Below, in pieces: positions 10,597 to 20,065 of a stretch of DNA of 64,000 nt. Each line of letters opens with the position of its first letter. Position 1 is the stretch's first letter. Source of the DNA: an uncultured delta proteobacterium (GTDB lineage Bacteria; Desulfobacterota; Desulfovibrionia; Desulfovibrionales; Desulfovibrionaceae); contig CAIMRY010000017.1 of assembly GCA_903843965.1 (NCBI GenBank), forward strand, positions 186,001 through 250,000. Reading direction: 5' to 3'. The translations under genes and the position numbers were made by a program. Under the pieces are notes generated by a model. That model was not told the DNA's origin, did not search any database, and saw only the letters and a list, made by a program, of their open reading frames with translations.

Positions 10597-12000
10597 ATGA
10601 AACGCGACTATTGCGGTCTCTTCGGCATCTACGGACATCCCGAGGCAGCACGCATGGCCTACTTCGGCCTCTACGCCCTCCAGCACCGGGGGCAGGAATC
10701 GGCCGGCATCGTCACCTGGGACGGCCTGGGCATCCGCGAGCAGCGCGGCATGGGCCTGGTGCACGACGTGTTCAACGAGCGGCACCTGGGCAAGGAGCTC
10801 AAAGGCCAGATCGCCCTGGGCCACGTCCGCTACTCCACCACCGGCGTCTCGCTGATCCGAAACGCCCAGCCCTTCCTGGTGCGCTTCAAGGACTGGCACA
10901 TCGGCGTGGGCCACAACGGCAACCTGGTGAACACCCTTGAGCTGCGCCAGGAGCTGGAGCACGACGGCTCCATCTTTCAGACCACCATGGACACCGAAAT
11001 CTTTGTCCACCTCATCGCCAAGCACATGAACGGCAGCACCATTGAGGAGGCCATCCTCAAGTCCTGCGCCCGGGTCAAGGGCGCGTACTCGCTTCTGATC
11101 CTGGCCAACAACAAGCTCATAGCCGTGCGCGACCCCCACGGGCTGCGGCCCCTGTGCCTGGGGCGGCTCAACGACAACTACGTCTTCGCCTCCGAGACCT
11201 GCGCCTTTGACCTGATCGAGGCCGAGTACATCCGCCAGGTGGAGCCCGGCGAGATGATCGTCATCGAGAACGGACGGCTGACCAGCCACCGCCTGCTGGA
11301 AAAGGCCCCCAAGCGCCAGTGCATCTTCGAGCTGATCTACTTCGCCCGGCCCGACTCCATGGTCTTTGACGAGGGCGTGTACGAGCGGCGCAAGGCCATG
11401 GGCGCGCGCCTGGCCATGGAGGCGCCTGTCGACGCGGACTTCGTCATGCCCTTCCCGGACTCCGGCAACTACGCCGCCGTGGGCTATTCCCAGGCTTCGG
11501 GCCTGCCGCTGGAGCTGGCCATGATCCGCAATCACTACGTGGGCCGCACCTTCATCCAGCCCAGCCAAGACATGCGCAACTTCAGCGTGCGCGTGAAGCT
11601 GAACCCCGTGCGCAGCATGATCGAGGGCAAGCGCATCTTGATCGTCGAGGACTCCATCGTGCGCGGCACCACCATCCGCACCCGCGTGAAGAAGCTGCGC
11701 GAGATGGGCGCGAGAGAGATCCACATGCGCGTGTCCTGCCCGGCCATCCGCTTCCCCTGCTTCTACGGCATCGACTTCTCCAGCAAGGGCGAGCTCATCG
11801 CCGCCACCACCCCGGTCAACGACATCGCCCGGTTCATCGGCCTGGACAGCCTGCACTACCTGTCCATCCCCGGCCTGCTCGACTCCGTGGTGGAAAAGGA
11901 CGCCCACTGCCTGGCCTGCTTCGACGGCAACTACCCCATTGCGCCCTGCGCGCACCAGGGCAAGATGTGCCTGGAGGCCGAGTCCAAGGTGGTGGGCTAG
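10597..12000 (+). CDS. purF: amidophosphoribosyltransferase (glutamine PRPP amidotransferase)
   Basis: This catalyses the first committed step of purine synthesis, PRPP + glutamine to 5-phosphoribosylamine. The 467-residue protein begins MKRDYCGLFGI, so Cys6 would become the N-terminal nucleophile after removal of a five-residue propeptide. The PRPP-binding motif ILIVEDSIVRGTTIR is present. Cysteines in the KRQCIFELIYFARPDS, MRVSCPAI and HCLACFDGNYP segments match the positions of the [4Fe-4S] ligands of the Bacillus-type enzyme, so this looks like the propeptide/Fe-S class. An in-frame upstream start would overlap the carB terminator and is rejected. kdsD follows after 9 bases. Confidence 0.97.
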   Translation: MKRDYCGLFGIYGHPEAARMAYFGLYALQHRGQESAGIVTWDGLGIREQRGMGLVHDVFNERHLGKELKGQIALGHVRYSTTGVSLIRNAQPFLVRFKDWHIGVGHNGNLVNTLELRQELEHDGSIFQTTMDTEIFVHLIAKHMNGSTIEEAILKSCARVKGAYSLLILANNKLIAVRDPHGLRPLCLGRLNDNYVFASETCAFDLIEAEYIRQVEPGEMIVIENGRLTSHRLLEKAPKRQCIFELIYFARPDSMVFDEGVYERRKAMGARLAMEAPVDADFVMPFPDSGNYAAVGYSQASGLPLELAMIRNHYVGRTFIQPSQDMRNFSVRVKLNPVRSMIEGKRILIVEDSIVRGTTIRTRVKKLREMGAREIHMRVSCPAIRFPCFYGIDFSSKGELIAATTPVNDIARFIGLDSLHYLSIPGLLDSVVEKDAHCLACFDGNYPIAPCAHQGKMCLEAESKVVG

Positions 12001-12009
12001 GGTGACGCC

Positions 12010-13035
12010 ATGAGCCATTGCCTGGAAAACGACGGCCCCTCGTCCTCCTTGGCCGAGGGCGGCTGGCTGGAGCTGGCGCGCGAGGTCCTGGACATCGAGA
12101 TGGAGGGCCTGGCTGCGGTGCGCGGCCAGCTGAACGGCGGCTTTGTGGCGGCCCTCACGCTTCTGGCCGCCTGCACGGGCCGCGTGGTGGTCACCGGCAT
12201 CGGCAAGTCCGGGTTGGTGGCCCGCAAGATCGCGGCCACCCTGTCGAGCACCGGCACCCCGGCCTTTTTCCTGCATCCGGTGGAGGGTGCCCACGGCGAC
12301 CTGGGCATGATCCGCAAGGAGGATGTCGTGCTGGCCCTGTCCAACTCGGGCGAGACCGACGAGCTGAACAACCTCCTGCCCGCCCTGCGCGCGCTGGGCG
12401 TGTCGGTGCTGGGCATCACCTCCGGCGCGGACTCCACCCTGGCGCGCATGTCCGACGTGGTCATCGAGGCCAAAGTCCCGCGCGAGGCCTGCCCCATGAA
12501 TCTGGCCCCCACGGCCAGCACCACTGCGGCCCTGGCCGTGGGCGACGCGCTGGCCGTGTGCCTGATGCGCATCAAGGACTTCGGCACCAAGGACTTCAAG
12601 CGCGTGCACCCGGCCGGGGCGCTGGGCGCGCGCCTGTCGCAGCCGGTCTCCTGCCTGATGCACACGGAAAATCTGCCAGTGACGCCGCAGACGGCCCCTG
12701 TATCCCAGGCGCTGGCCGCGCTCAACGCCGGGGGTTTCGGCCTGGTGGCTGTGACGGACGAGGCCGGGCGGCTTGCGGGCGTGCTCACCGACGGCGACGT
12801 GCGCCGCATGCTGTTCCATGAAAACGGCTACAACCCCACCTGGCCGGTCTCCGCCTTCATGACGGTCAATCCGCGCAGCGTGGCCGCCACGACCACTGCG
12901 GCCCAGGTGCTGGACCTCATGGAGGCCATGCAGATCACCGTGTTGCCGGTGCTGACCGAAGGCGGCGGCCTTGCCGGGCTCGTGCACGTGCACGACCTCC
13001 TGGGCAAGGGCCGCGTGCGCTTCGCCCCGGAGTAG
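12010..13035 (+). CDS. kdsD: arabinose-5-phosphate isomerase, KpsF/GutQ family
   Basis: The enzyme interconverts ribulose-5-phosphate and arabinose-5-phosphate, the first step to Kdo for lipopolysaccharide. The 341-residue protein has an N-terminal SIS sugar-isomerase domain with TGIGKSGLVARKIAATLSST near residues 60-80 and the family segment EGAHGDLGMI. It also has two C-terminal CBS domains (about residues 210-341). It sits 9 bases behind purF and 6 bases before the next gene, so it is probably part of one transcript, though the neighbours are not functionally related. KdsD and GutQ paralogues cannot be separated from sequence alone. Confidence 0.93.
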   Translation: MSHCLENDGPSSSLAEGGWLELAREVLDIEMEGLAAVRGQLNGGFVAALTLLAACTGRVVVTGIGKSGLVARKIAATLSSTGTPAFFLHPVEGAHGDLGMIRKEDVVLALSNSGETDELNNLLPALRALGVSVLGITSGADSTLARMSDVVIEAKVPREACPMNLAPTASTTAALAVGDALAVCLMRIKDFGTKDFKRVHPAGALGARLSQPVSCLMHTENLPVTPQTAPVSQALAALNAGGFGLVAVTDEAGRLAGVLTDGDVRRMLFHENGYNPTWPVSAFMTVNPRSVAATTTAAQVLDLMEAMQITVLPVLTEGGGLAGLVHVHDLLGKGRVRFAPE

Positions 13036-13041
13036 CCAGCC

Positions 13042-13581
13042 ATGACCGCCGCCCCACCTGTCCCGGAAGCCGACGCCTGCAGCCGCTGCGCAGAGAGTTC
13101 CGGCACCTGCTGCACGCTCTCGCCCGGGAACGAGGAGTATTGCTTCCCGCTCTCCGGGCGCGAGCGCGCGGACATGCAGGCCGCCGGGGCCGGGCCCGGG
13201 TCCTTTTGCGCCCAGGCCAACACCCAGGCCTTTCTGGACAACATCTGCCGCCTGTTCCCCGGCGAGGCGGCCAAGATCCAGGCCCTGTTCCCTGCCGGGG
13301 GCGAGCACGACCGCCTGGCCGTGAGCCCGGAGGGCGCGTGCCTGCTGCTGGGGCCGTCCGGCTGCATCCTTCCGCGCGCGGCCCGGCCCCTTTACTGCCG
13401 CCTGTTCCCCTTCTGGATCCGCGCGGGCCGGCAGATGTATTTCGAGTTCAAGGATTGCCAGGCCCTGCGCGAAAGCCGCGGCGGGGCCGGGCTGCTTAAG
13501 CGCCTGGGCATGACCGAGCCGGGCGTGTTTGACCTCTACCACCGATTGCGCGAGGCCTGGGGCCTCTCGGAGCGAAGCTGA
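13042..13581 (+). CDS. YkgJ family cysteine-cluster protein
   Basis: The 179-residue protein has the Cys-rich pattern of the YkgJ (zinc/iron-chelating, UPF0153-type) family: CSRCAESSGTCC near residues 13-24. Further Cys lie in EYCF, FCAQ, NICRLF, GACLLL, GCILP, LYCRLFPFW and KDCQ. Family members are thought to bind a metal, but their reaction is unknown. It lies between kdsD and the penicillin-binding protein gene; its TGA stop directly abuts the next ATG, indicating translational coupling. It has no membrane segment. Confidence 0.83.
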   Translation: MTAAPPVPEADACSRCAESSGTCCTLSPGNEEYCFPLSGRERADMQAAGAGPGSFCAQANTQAFLDNICRLFPGEAAKIQALFPAGGEHDRLAVSPEGACLLLGPSGCILPRAARPLYCRLFPFWIRAGRQMYFEFKDCQALRESRGGAGLLKRLGMTEPGVFDLYHRLREAWGLSERS

Positions 13582-15981
13582 ATGGCCCTGAAAAACGTGA
13601 GCAAGACCCCAAAATACAAGCCCAGAAGGGACGCATCGATGAGACGGAGCAGACGGTTCAAACGCAAGGTGCTCTGGTGCCTGCTGGCGGCGCCCGCCAT
13701 CGGGCTCGCCCTTGTGGTCCTGGTCTTCTGGTGGCTCTCCCACGACCTGCCGGGCTTCCGCACCATCACCGACTACAAGCCGCCCCTGGTGACCACGGTG
13801 CTGGCGCGGGACAACCAGGTGCTGGGTTATTTCTACAAGGAAAAGCGCTTCCTGGTGCGCCTGGAGGACATGCCCGCCTACCTGCCCAAGGCCTTTCTGG
13901 CGGCGGAGGACTCCGGCTTCTACAAGCACGATGGCATCGATCCCTTCGCCATCGTCCGGGCCATGGTCATGAACCTCAAGGCCGGAGGCATCAAGCAGGG
14001 CGGGAGCACCATCACCCAGCAGGTGGTGAAGCGGCTGCTGTTGACCCCGGAAAAGAGCTTCGAGCGCAAGATCAAGGAGGCCATGCTGGCCTACCGCCTG
14101 GAGAATTACCTGACCAAGGACGAGATCCTGACCATCTATCTGAACCAGATCTTTCTGGGGTCCAAGTCCTATGGGGTGGAGGCCGCAGCGCGGGAGTTCT
14201 TCGGCAAGCACGTGCAGAACCTGACCCTGGCCGAAAGCGCCATTCTGGCCGGCCTGCCCCAGGCCCCCAGCCGCTACAACCCCTACTCCGACCCTGCGGC
14301 GGCCAAGACCCGCCAGAAGTACGTGCTCGACCAGATGCTCTCCCAGGGCTTCATCACCAAGGAGCAGCACGACGAGGCCATGGCCCAGAAGCTGGTCTAC
14401 AAGAGCATGGAGGACCACTCCTGGAAGATCGGCCCGTACTATCTGGAGGAGGTGCGCCGCTTCCTGGTGGACAAGTACGGCGAGGACGAGGTCTATCAGG
14501 GCGGGCTCACGGTGGAGACGGCCTGCGAGATACCCCACCAGATCGCCGCAGACAACGCCATGCGCCGGGGCCTGGCCGAGATAGCCAAGCGCAAGGGCTG
14601 GGAAGGCCCGGCCGGGCACCTGAACCCCGATGAATACGCCCGCTTTCTGGAGGACAGCCGCAACGGCGAGACCCCCAAGCCCGGGGTCTGGCTGCGCGTC
14701 CTGGTGGTCGACACGGCCAAGGACAAGGCCCAGGTCCGCTTCGCCCAGTACACCGGCGAAATACTCGCCAGCAGCAGCACCTGGTGCCGCAACGCCATCA
14801 AGGGCCTGACCGGCCCGGCCGCGCCCGTGCCCGGCGATCTCTCGCGCATCCTGCACAAGGGCGACCTGGCCTGGGTCACCGTGCGCGAGGCCAAGGGCAG
14901 CAACCACTTCACCCTGAACCTGGAGCGCGAGCCCGGACCAGAGGGCGCGCTGGTGTCCATGATGCCCGCCACAGGCGAGGTGGTGGCCCTTTCCGGCGGC
15001 TTCAGCTTCGAGAAAAGCCAGTTCAGCCGCGCCACCCAGGCCAAGCGCCAGCCCGGCTCGGCCTTCAAGCCCATCGTCTACTCCACGGCCCTGGACAACG
15101 GCTTCACCCCGGCCTCGGTGGTCATGGACGCGCCCATCGTCTTCGCCAACGTGGAGCAGGGCACCATCTGGCGGCCGGAGAACTACGAGGACATCTTCTA
15201 CGGCCCCACCCTGCTCTCCACGGCGCTGGCCAAGTCGCGCAACCTCGTGACCATCCGCGTGGCCCAGAAGATCGGCATCCGCAACGTCATCGAGCGCGCC
15301 CGGGCCATGGGCATCGACAGCGAGCTGCCCGAGAACCTGTCCATCGCGCTCGGCTCCTCGGCCCTGACACTGATTAACCTGTGCCAGGCCTACACCACCT
15401 TCCCGCGCGGCGGCTCCTACGTGAAGCCGCGCATGGTGCTCTCCGTGCGCAGCGCCTGGGGCGAGACCCTGTACAAGTCCGAGCCAGAGTACGTGGAGGC
15501 CATGAGCCCGCAGACCGCCTTCATCATGGTCGCCATGCTGAAAGAGGTCATCAACGTGGGCACCGGCGCAGCGGCCAAGGTTCTGGGCCGCCCCCTGGCG
15601 GGCAAGACCGGCACCACCAACAACGAGCAGGACGCCTGGTTCATGGGCTTCACCCCGTACCTTTTGACCGGCGTGTACGTGGGCTACGACCAGCTGCAGA
15701 GCATGGGCCGGGGCGGCACCGGCGCGCAAACGGCCCTGCCCATCTGGCTGGCCTACCGCCAGGCCGTGGAGGACCGCTACCCGCCCGAGGACTTCACCCC
15801 GCCCGAGGGCATCGTCTGGGCCCGGGTGGAGAACAGCCAGGCCGTGAGCTCCAAGGGTGAACACGTGTCGGAGAGCTACTTCCTGCCCTTTGTCGAGGGC
15901 ACGCAGCCCGGCGTCACCGACGTGGGGGCGGCAGCCGGCAGCGCCACCTCGGACTCGGACCTGATGAAGCAGGCGTTTTAA
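13582..15981 (+). CDS. mrcA: class A penicillin-binding protein (PBP1A-type, bifunctional)
   Basis: This 799-residue inner-membrane enzyme polymerises and crosslinks peptidoglycan. A basic cytoplasmic tail and one transmembrane helix (about residues 30-52) precede a glycosyltransferase-51 domain with AAEDSGFYKHDGIDPFAI (catalytic Glu) and QGGSTITQQVVKRLLL. The transpeptidase domain has the SxxK motif PGSAFKPI (nt around 15053), the SRN motif KSRNLVTI and the KTGTT motif near 15603. The first ATG follows the previous stop directly and has GGAG nine bases upstream. An alternative ATG at 13639 with AGAAGGGA would shorten the tail by 19 residues. The divergent C-terminal end lacks any extra domain. 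Confidence 0.95.
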   Translation: MALKNVSKTPKYKPRRDASMRRSRRFKRKVLWCLLAAPAIGLALVVLVFWWLSHDLPGFRTITDYKPPLVTTVLARDNQVLGYFYKEKRFLVRLEDMPAYLPKAFLAAEDSGFYKHDGIDPFAIVRAMVMNLKAGGIKQGGSTITQQVVKRLLLTPEKSFERKIKEAMLAYRLENYLTKDEILTIYLNQIFLGSKSYGVEAAAREFFGKHVQNLTLAESAILAGLPQAPSRYNPYSDPAAAKTRQKYVLDQMLSQGFITKEQHDEAMAQKLVYKSMEDHSWKIGPYYLEEVRRFLVDKYGEDEVYQGGLTVETACEIPHQIAADNAMRRGLAEIAKRKGWEGPAGHLNPDEYARFLEDSRNGETPKPGVWLRVLVVDTAKDKAQVRFAQYTGEILASSSTWCRNAIKGLTGPAAPVPGDLSRILHKGDLAWVTVREAKGSNHFTLNLEREPGPEGALVSMMPATGEVVALSGGFSFEKSQFSRATQAKRQPGSAFKPIVYSTALDNGFTPASVVMDAPIVFANVEQGTIWRPENYEDIFYGPTLLSTALAKSRNLVTIRVAQKIGIRNVIERARAMGIDSELPENLSIALGSSALTLINLCQAYTTFPRGGSYVKPRMVLSVRSAWGETLYKSEPEYVEAMSPQTAFIMVAMLKEVINVGTGAAAKVLGRPLAGKTGTTNNEQDAWFMGFTPYLLTGVYVGYDQLQSMGRGGTGAQTALPIWLAYRQAVEDRYPPEDFTPPEGIVWARVENSQAVSSKGEHVSESYFLPFVEGTQPGVTDVGAAAGSATSDSDLMKQAF

Positions 15982-15998
15982 GAACGGGATGCTCCGCA

Positions 15999-16031
15999 GG
16001 CCGGGGGGATGATTCCCCTCGGCCCCCCCCC
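15999..16031 (+). terminator. stem-loop with C-run tail after mrcA
   Basis: A 10-bp stem with one G-U wobble (15999-16008 pairing 16015-16024) and a 6-base loop starts 17 bases after the stop. A run of seven C (16025-16031) follows directly. Position suggests a 3'-end signal; the tail is C, not T, as at 2371 and 27346. Confidence 0.5.
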
Positions 16032-16125
16032 TCGTTTGGTCGTTTGGCATGCGGGCCAATGGGGATCCCGGCGGCGGCGACCATACAGGCATTGAGAGTA
16101 TTTGCCCACCTTGGGGAGACTGCGC

Positions 16126-16752
16126 ATGACCATCGAACACTGGCTCGCCTTTGTGGCCGCGTCGGCGGTGCTGCTGGTCCTTCCCGGCCCGACCATCCTC
16201 ACGGTCGTCAGCTACTCCCTGGCGCATGGCCGCCGGGCGCGCGTCCCCCTTGTCGCTGCCGTGGCCCTGGGCGATGCGACGGCCCTGACCATGTCGACCC
16301 TGGGCCTGGGCGCGCTTCTGGCCGCCTCGGCCTTGTGGTTCACCACGCTGAAGTGGCTGGGCGGCCTGTACCTGCTCTTTCTCGGCGCCAGGCTGCTGCG
16401 CGCCGGGGTCGCCGCCATTGGTCCGCCCGCCCAGGCCGCGCCCGGCTCCCGCAGGCGGCTGTTCGCCAACACCTACCTGGTCACGGCGCTGAACCCCAAG
16501 GGCATCATGTTCTTCGTGGCCTTCCTGCCGCAGTTCATCGACCCGCACGTTGCCCTCGCCCGCCAGCTCTGGATCCTCGCCGTGACCTTCGTGGGCCTGG
16601 CCATCATCAACGCAACGCTGTATGCGGTGTTCGCGGCCTCGGCGCGCAGGCTCCTGGATTCGCCCCGGGCCCAGCGGCGTTTCAACCTCATGGGCGGCTC
16701 GCTGCTGGCCTGTGCAGGCATGTGGGCGCTCTTGGCCAAGCGCCCGGCCTAA
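16126..16752 (+). CDS. LysE family amino-acid exporter
   Basis: This 208-residue, very hydrophobic protein has about six transmembrane helices. It has the family hallmark LPGPTILTVVSYSLAHGRR near the N-terminus and ALNPKGIMFFVAFLPQFI in the middle. The RhtB/LysE superfamily exports amino acids such as lysine, threonine or homoserine; the substrate here is unknown. The ATG at 16126 has GGGGAGA (16114-16120) upstream, which decides the start over an in-frame ATG at 16102. A PhzF gene follows after 56 bases in the same direction. Confidence 0.9.
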   Translation: MTIEHWLAFVAASAVLLVLPGPTILTVVSYSLAHGRRARVPLVAAVALGDATALTMSTLGLGALLAASALWFTTLKWLGGLYLLFLGARLLRAGVAAIGPPAQAAPGSRRRLFANTYLVTALNPKGIMFFVAFLPQFIDPHVALARQLWILAVTFVGLAIINATLYAVFAASARRLLDSPRAQRRFNLMGGSLLACAGMWALLAKRPA

Positions 16753-16808
16753 CGGCGCAAACCCTTTCGCCGAGGGCCCAGCCTTCGCTGCACCAAAAGG
16801 ACACCGCC

Positions 16809-17621
16809 ATGGCGCAGCCGCTCCCCTTCTACCAGGTCGACGCCTTTGCCGAGGGCGTGTTCTCCGGCAACCCGGCCGCCGTGGTGCCGCTTCCGTTCTG
16901 GCTGCCCGACGCCACGCTGGCCGCCATTGCGGCGGAGAACAACCTCTCCGAGACAGCGTTCTTCGTGCCGCTTGGCGGGGACCGCGGCTTTCACCTGCGC
17001 TGGTTCACTCCCACCTTCGAGATCGACCTCTGCGGCCACGCCACCCTGGCCGCCGCCTTTGTCCTGTTCAACGAGCTGGGCTTTGCCGGGCCGCGCCTGC
17101 GCTTCGACTCCCAGAGCGGGCCGCTGTATGTGGAGAAAATGGGCGGACCGGACAGCGGCCTGCTGGCCCTGGACTTCCCCTCCTGGCCGCCCAGGCCCTT
17201 GGCCGTCACCGAGACCATGGCCCGGGCCTTTGGCGCTGCGCCGCTGGAGGCCTTTGTCGGGCGCGACCTGTTGTGCCTGTTCGCGGACGAGGACGAGGTG
17301 CGCGGGCTTGTCCCCAACCTCGCGGCCCTGCACGAGCTGCCGTACATCTGCAACATCGCCAGCGCGCCGGGCCGCCCCGGCGGCGGCTTTGACTTCGTCT
17401 CCCGCGTGTTCTGCCCGGAGGTGGGCATCCCCGAAGATCCGGTGACCGGCTCGGCGCACAGCCTGCTGACGCCCTTCTGGGCCGCGCGCCTGGGCAAGAC
17501 CCGGCTGGAGGCCTTCCAGGCGTCCGCGCGCGGGGGGCGGCTGTCCTGCGAGCTGCGGGGCGACCGCGTGCGCATCGCTGGCCGGGCCGCGCTGTATCTG
17601 CGCGGAACGATCTTCGTCTAG
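16809..17621 (+). CDS. PhzF family isomerase-like protein
   Basis: The 270-residue protein has the twin hot-dog-like PhzF fold signatures: YQVDAFAEGVFSGNPAAVV at the start and NNLSETAFF with Glu48 at the position of the catalytic acid. It also has FTPTFEIDLCGHAT and EDPVTGSAH near the end. PhzF isomerises a dihydro-hydroxyanthranilate in phenazine synthesis, but most homologues in genomes without phz operons have unknown substrates. No phenazine genes are visible here, so only the family is called. Confidence 0.9.
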   Translation: MAQPLPFYQVDAFAEGVFSGNPAAVVPLPFWLPDATLAAIAAENNLSETAFFVPLGGDRGFHLRWFTPTFEIDLCGHATLAAAFVLFNELGFAGPRLRFDSQSGPLYVEKMGGPDSGLLALDFPSWPPRPLAVTETMARAFGAAPLEAFVGRDLLCLFADEDEVRGLVPNLAALHELPYICNIASAPGRPGGGFDFVSRVFCPEVGIPEDPVTGSAHSLLTPFWAARLGKTRLEAFQASARGGRLSCELRGDRVRIAGRAALYLRGTIFV

Positions 17622-17651
17622 CCCGCGCCGCAGCACGCCAGCGCAGACCCC

Positions 17652-18593
17652 GTGGACAGCATCTTCATCGCCGCCGCAAGCCTTCTCGCGGGCATCCTGC
17701 TGCGCTGGTCCGGGCGGCTGCCCGAAAACGCCGACAGCATCCTGGCCGGGGTGGTCATCCAGTTCTGCGTGCCGCCCGTGGCCTTTCTGGCTGCGCGGGC
17801 CATGCCGCTCACCGCCGAGGTTTTTTTGCCCGGCAGCATGGCCTGGATCATCTTCACCGGTGGGTTCGCCTTTTTCGGGCTGGCGGCGCGGCTGCTCGGC
17901 CTCTCACGCCAGACTTTCGGCTGCCTGATGCTGGCCGGAGGCATGAGCAACGTCATCTTCATCGGCCTGCCCATGATCGAGGCCTTCTACGGGCGCGACA
18001 TGGCCTACGTGGCCTTCCTCTGCGACAATCCCGGCACCTCGGTGGTCCTGTCCGTGCCGGGCGTGCTTTTGGCCTCGCACCTCTCGAAACGGACTGGCGA
18101 CCGGACTGGCGGCCAGACGGGCGGGGGCCTAAACGCCCTGCGCGGCGCGCTGAGGCGCATGCTGCTCTTTCCGCCCTTCCAGGCCCTGATGCTGGGGCTG
18201 CTGCTGCGTCCCTTGGCCCTGCCGGAATGGGTTCTGTCCGGCCTGGCGCGCATCGGCGCGACCTTGGTGCCCATGTCGCTCTTGACCGTGGGCTTCGGCC
18301 TGACCTTCCGCCTGCCCGGAACCAGGGCCAAGCCCCTGGCCGTGGGCCTGGCCTACAAGCTCGTGCTGGCCCCGGCGCTGATCTGGCTGGTGGCGGCGAA
18401 ATGCTTTGGCAACACCGGGCTGGTGGCCCAGGTCACGGTGTTCGAGGCGGCCATGCCGCCCATGGTCCTGGGGGCCATCCTGGCCACGGAGTACGGGCTC
18501 GACCCGGAGCTGGCCGCGCTCATGGTGGGCATCGGCACCGGGCTGTCGTTTCTGACCCTGCCGCTGTGGCGCTGGCTTTTGGCCGGAATGTAG
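17652..18593 (+). CDS. AEC (auxin efflux carrier) family transporter
   Basis: The 313-residue membrane protein has about ten hydrophobic helices and Gly/Pro-rich breaks such as GGMSNVIFIGLPMIEAFYG and CDNPGTSVVLSVPG. These fit the bile/arsenite/auxin-carrier-like AEC family, which exports or imports organic acids such as malate. It starts at GTG without a strong ribosome binding site, so the start is approximate. It lies 30 bases after phzF and converges with the next gene, leaving only six bases between the stops. Confidence 0.85.
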   Translation: MDSIFIAAASLLAGILLRWSGRLPENADSILAGVVIQFCVPPVAFLAARAMPLTAEVFLPGSMAWIIFTGGFAFFGLAARLLGLSRQTFGCLMLAGGMSNVIFIGLPMIEAFYGRDMAYVAFLCDNPGTSVVLSVPGVLLASHLSKRTGDRTGGQTGGGLNALRGALRRMLLFPPFQALMLGLLLRPLALPEWVLSGLARIGATLVPMSLLTVGFGLTFRLPGTRAKPLAVGLAYKLVLAPALIWLVAAKCFGNTGLVAQVTVFEAAMPPMVLGAILATEYGLDPELAALMVGIGTGLSFLTLPLWRWLLAGM

Positions 18594-18599
18594 CCGGAA

Positions 18600-19889
18600 T
18601 CAGGCGAAGCGCAACAGGACGAAGAACCAGCCGATGCCGAAGGCCAAGAGCAGCGCGCAGGGCAAGAGCAGCCGCCGCCAGGCCTGGGCCAGGTCGACCC
18701 CGAAGAACTGGCAGGACAGGATGAAGCAGACGTGCAGGGGCGAGACCATGACCCCGGTGAACCCGGCGAACAGGCCGAGCACCAGGTGGGGCATGAGCTG
18801 CCTGCCTGTGCCTGTCGCGCCGATGATGCCGAGGATGATGGGGAAGGTGGAGCCCACAAAGGCCACGCTGATGCCGGAGATGAGGCCCACCAGAAAGGGC
18901 AGGCCTAGCGACAGGGCGAAGAGCGCGCCCGGACCCGAGGCCACGCGCGACAGCTGCTCCACTGCGCCGGACTCCTGGAGCACGTCCTTGAACATCAGGA
19001 TGCTCACCACCAGGCCCACCAGCTGGTAGAGTTCGGCCTTGCGCAGCACCCCAGCCACGAAGCGCGGCCCCACGCGGTTCTGGACCAGGGCGCAGAGGAT
19101 GGCCAGGGCCAGCGCGGCCATGATGCCCAGCTCAAAGGGCCAGTCCGGCGCAAGCAAGGTCATGGCCACCTCCAGCCCCAGCCCGCCGACGATGGCCACC
19201 AGCATGGGCAGTCCGCAGGAGAGCGCAGCCCTGAGGTCGCCCGGGGGGCCCGCCTCCCTGGCCGCGCCGCGCAGGTGCTCCACAGCCGGGCGCATGATGA
19301 ACACCCAGCCCAGGACCATGCACAGGCCGATGCACGGCAGGGTGTAGGCGATGAGCCGCGCCAGGGGCACCCCGGCCAGGGACGAGGCCAGGATGATGCC
19401 CGGATACAGCGGCCAGCACAGCTCCCACAGGTGCCGGAACCAGTAGTTCACCAGGGCCGTGTCGCGCCGGGCCAGGCCCAGGCCGTCGGCCATGTCGCGC
19501 ACCAGGGGGGCGGAGAACACCGCCCCGCCGGGCATGGGCAGAAAGCCCACCAGGGCTGGAAAAAAGGCCAGGCGCAGGCGCGGATCGCGCAGGAACCCCG
19601 TGGCCGCCTGCATCAGCCGGGCTGTCTGGCCGCTCTTGTCCAGCACCTCGCTGAGGAACAGGATCAGGGCCAGGATGACGATGAGGAAGCAGGTTTCGCG
19701 CTGGAAGGCGGAGAGCGCCGAGACCCGCAGCCACTCCAGCGGCGACATGCCGAAGAGCAGGGCCAGGGCCAGCCCGCCGGCCAGCACGGACAGCCACAAG
19801 GGCTGGCGCAGGCGCAGGCCCAGGAGCATCACGCCAAAGGCGACCAGCACCTTGGCCAGGGGCAGAAGCGAGAGCAGGGTTTCCGTCAC
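18600..19889 (-). CDS. DUF401 family integral membrane protein (putative permease)
   Basis: This protein of about 429 residues has around a dozen hydrophobic segments. Conserved stretches such as GFLPMPGGAVFSAPLVRDM, NYWFRHLWELCWPLYPGI and GFTGVMVSPLHVCFILS are typical of DUF401 proteins, an ion-transporter-like family of unknown substrate. I place the start at GTG 19889, preceded by GGAG at six bases. The in-frame TTG at 19916 lacks a binding site. The gene converges with the AEC gene. Confidence 0.82.
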   Translation of the reverse strand: MTETLLSLLPLAKVLVAFGVMLLGLRLRQPLWLSVLAGGLALALLFGMSPLEWLRVSALSAFQRETCFLIVILALILFLSEVLDKSGQTARLMQAATGFLRDPRLRLAFFPALVGFLPMPGGAVFSAPLVRDMADGLGLARRDTALVNYWFRHLWELCWPLYPGIILASSLAGVPLARLIAYTLPCIGLCMVLGWVFIMRPAVEHLRGAAREAGPPGDLRAALSCGLPMLVAIVGGLGLEVAMTLLAPDWPFELGIMAALALAILCALVQNRVGPRFVAGVLRKAELYQLVGLVVSILMFKDVLQESGAVEQLSRVASGPGALFALSLGLPFLVGLISGISVAFVGSTFPIILGIIGATGTGRQLMPHLVLGLFAGFTGVMVSPLHVCFILSCQFFGVDLAQAWRRLLLPCALLLAFGIGWFFVLLRFA

Positions 19890-20065
19890 ACAGGGCTCCA
19901 GGCCGCAGGGATTCAAAGGACATTGCCAGCGGCAAGAGCGGGTGATACTCCCTTTGCGCGCGGACGAAAAGCCCGGAGCGCCCGCCCGCTTTCATGTTCC
20001 GCAGGCCTTGCCCGCATGCCCCGCCCGCCGCGCCAAACCCGCCGCCCAGCCAGGAGAACCCAGCA

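Noticed and set aside
10561-16548. A 1,995-codon open frame on the minus strand across purF, kdsD and mrcA
   Set aside because: It is antisense to several well-identified genes; high-GC third positions keep stop codons rare in that frame. The translation is His/Gln/Gly-rich without domains.
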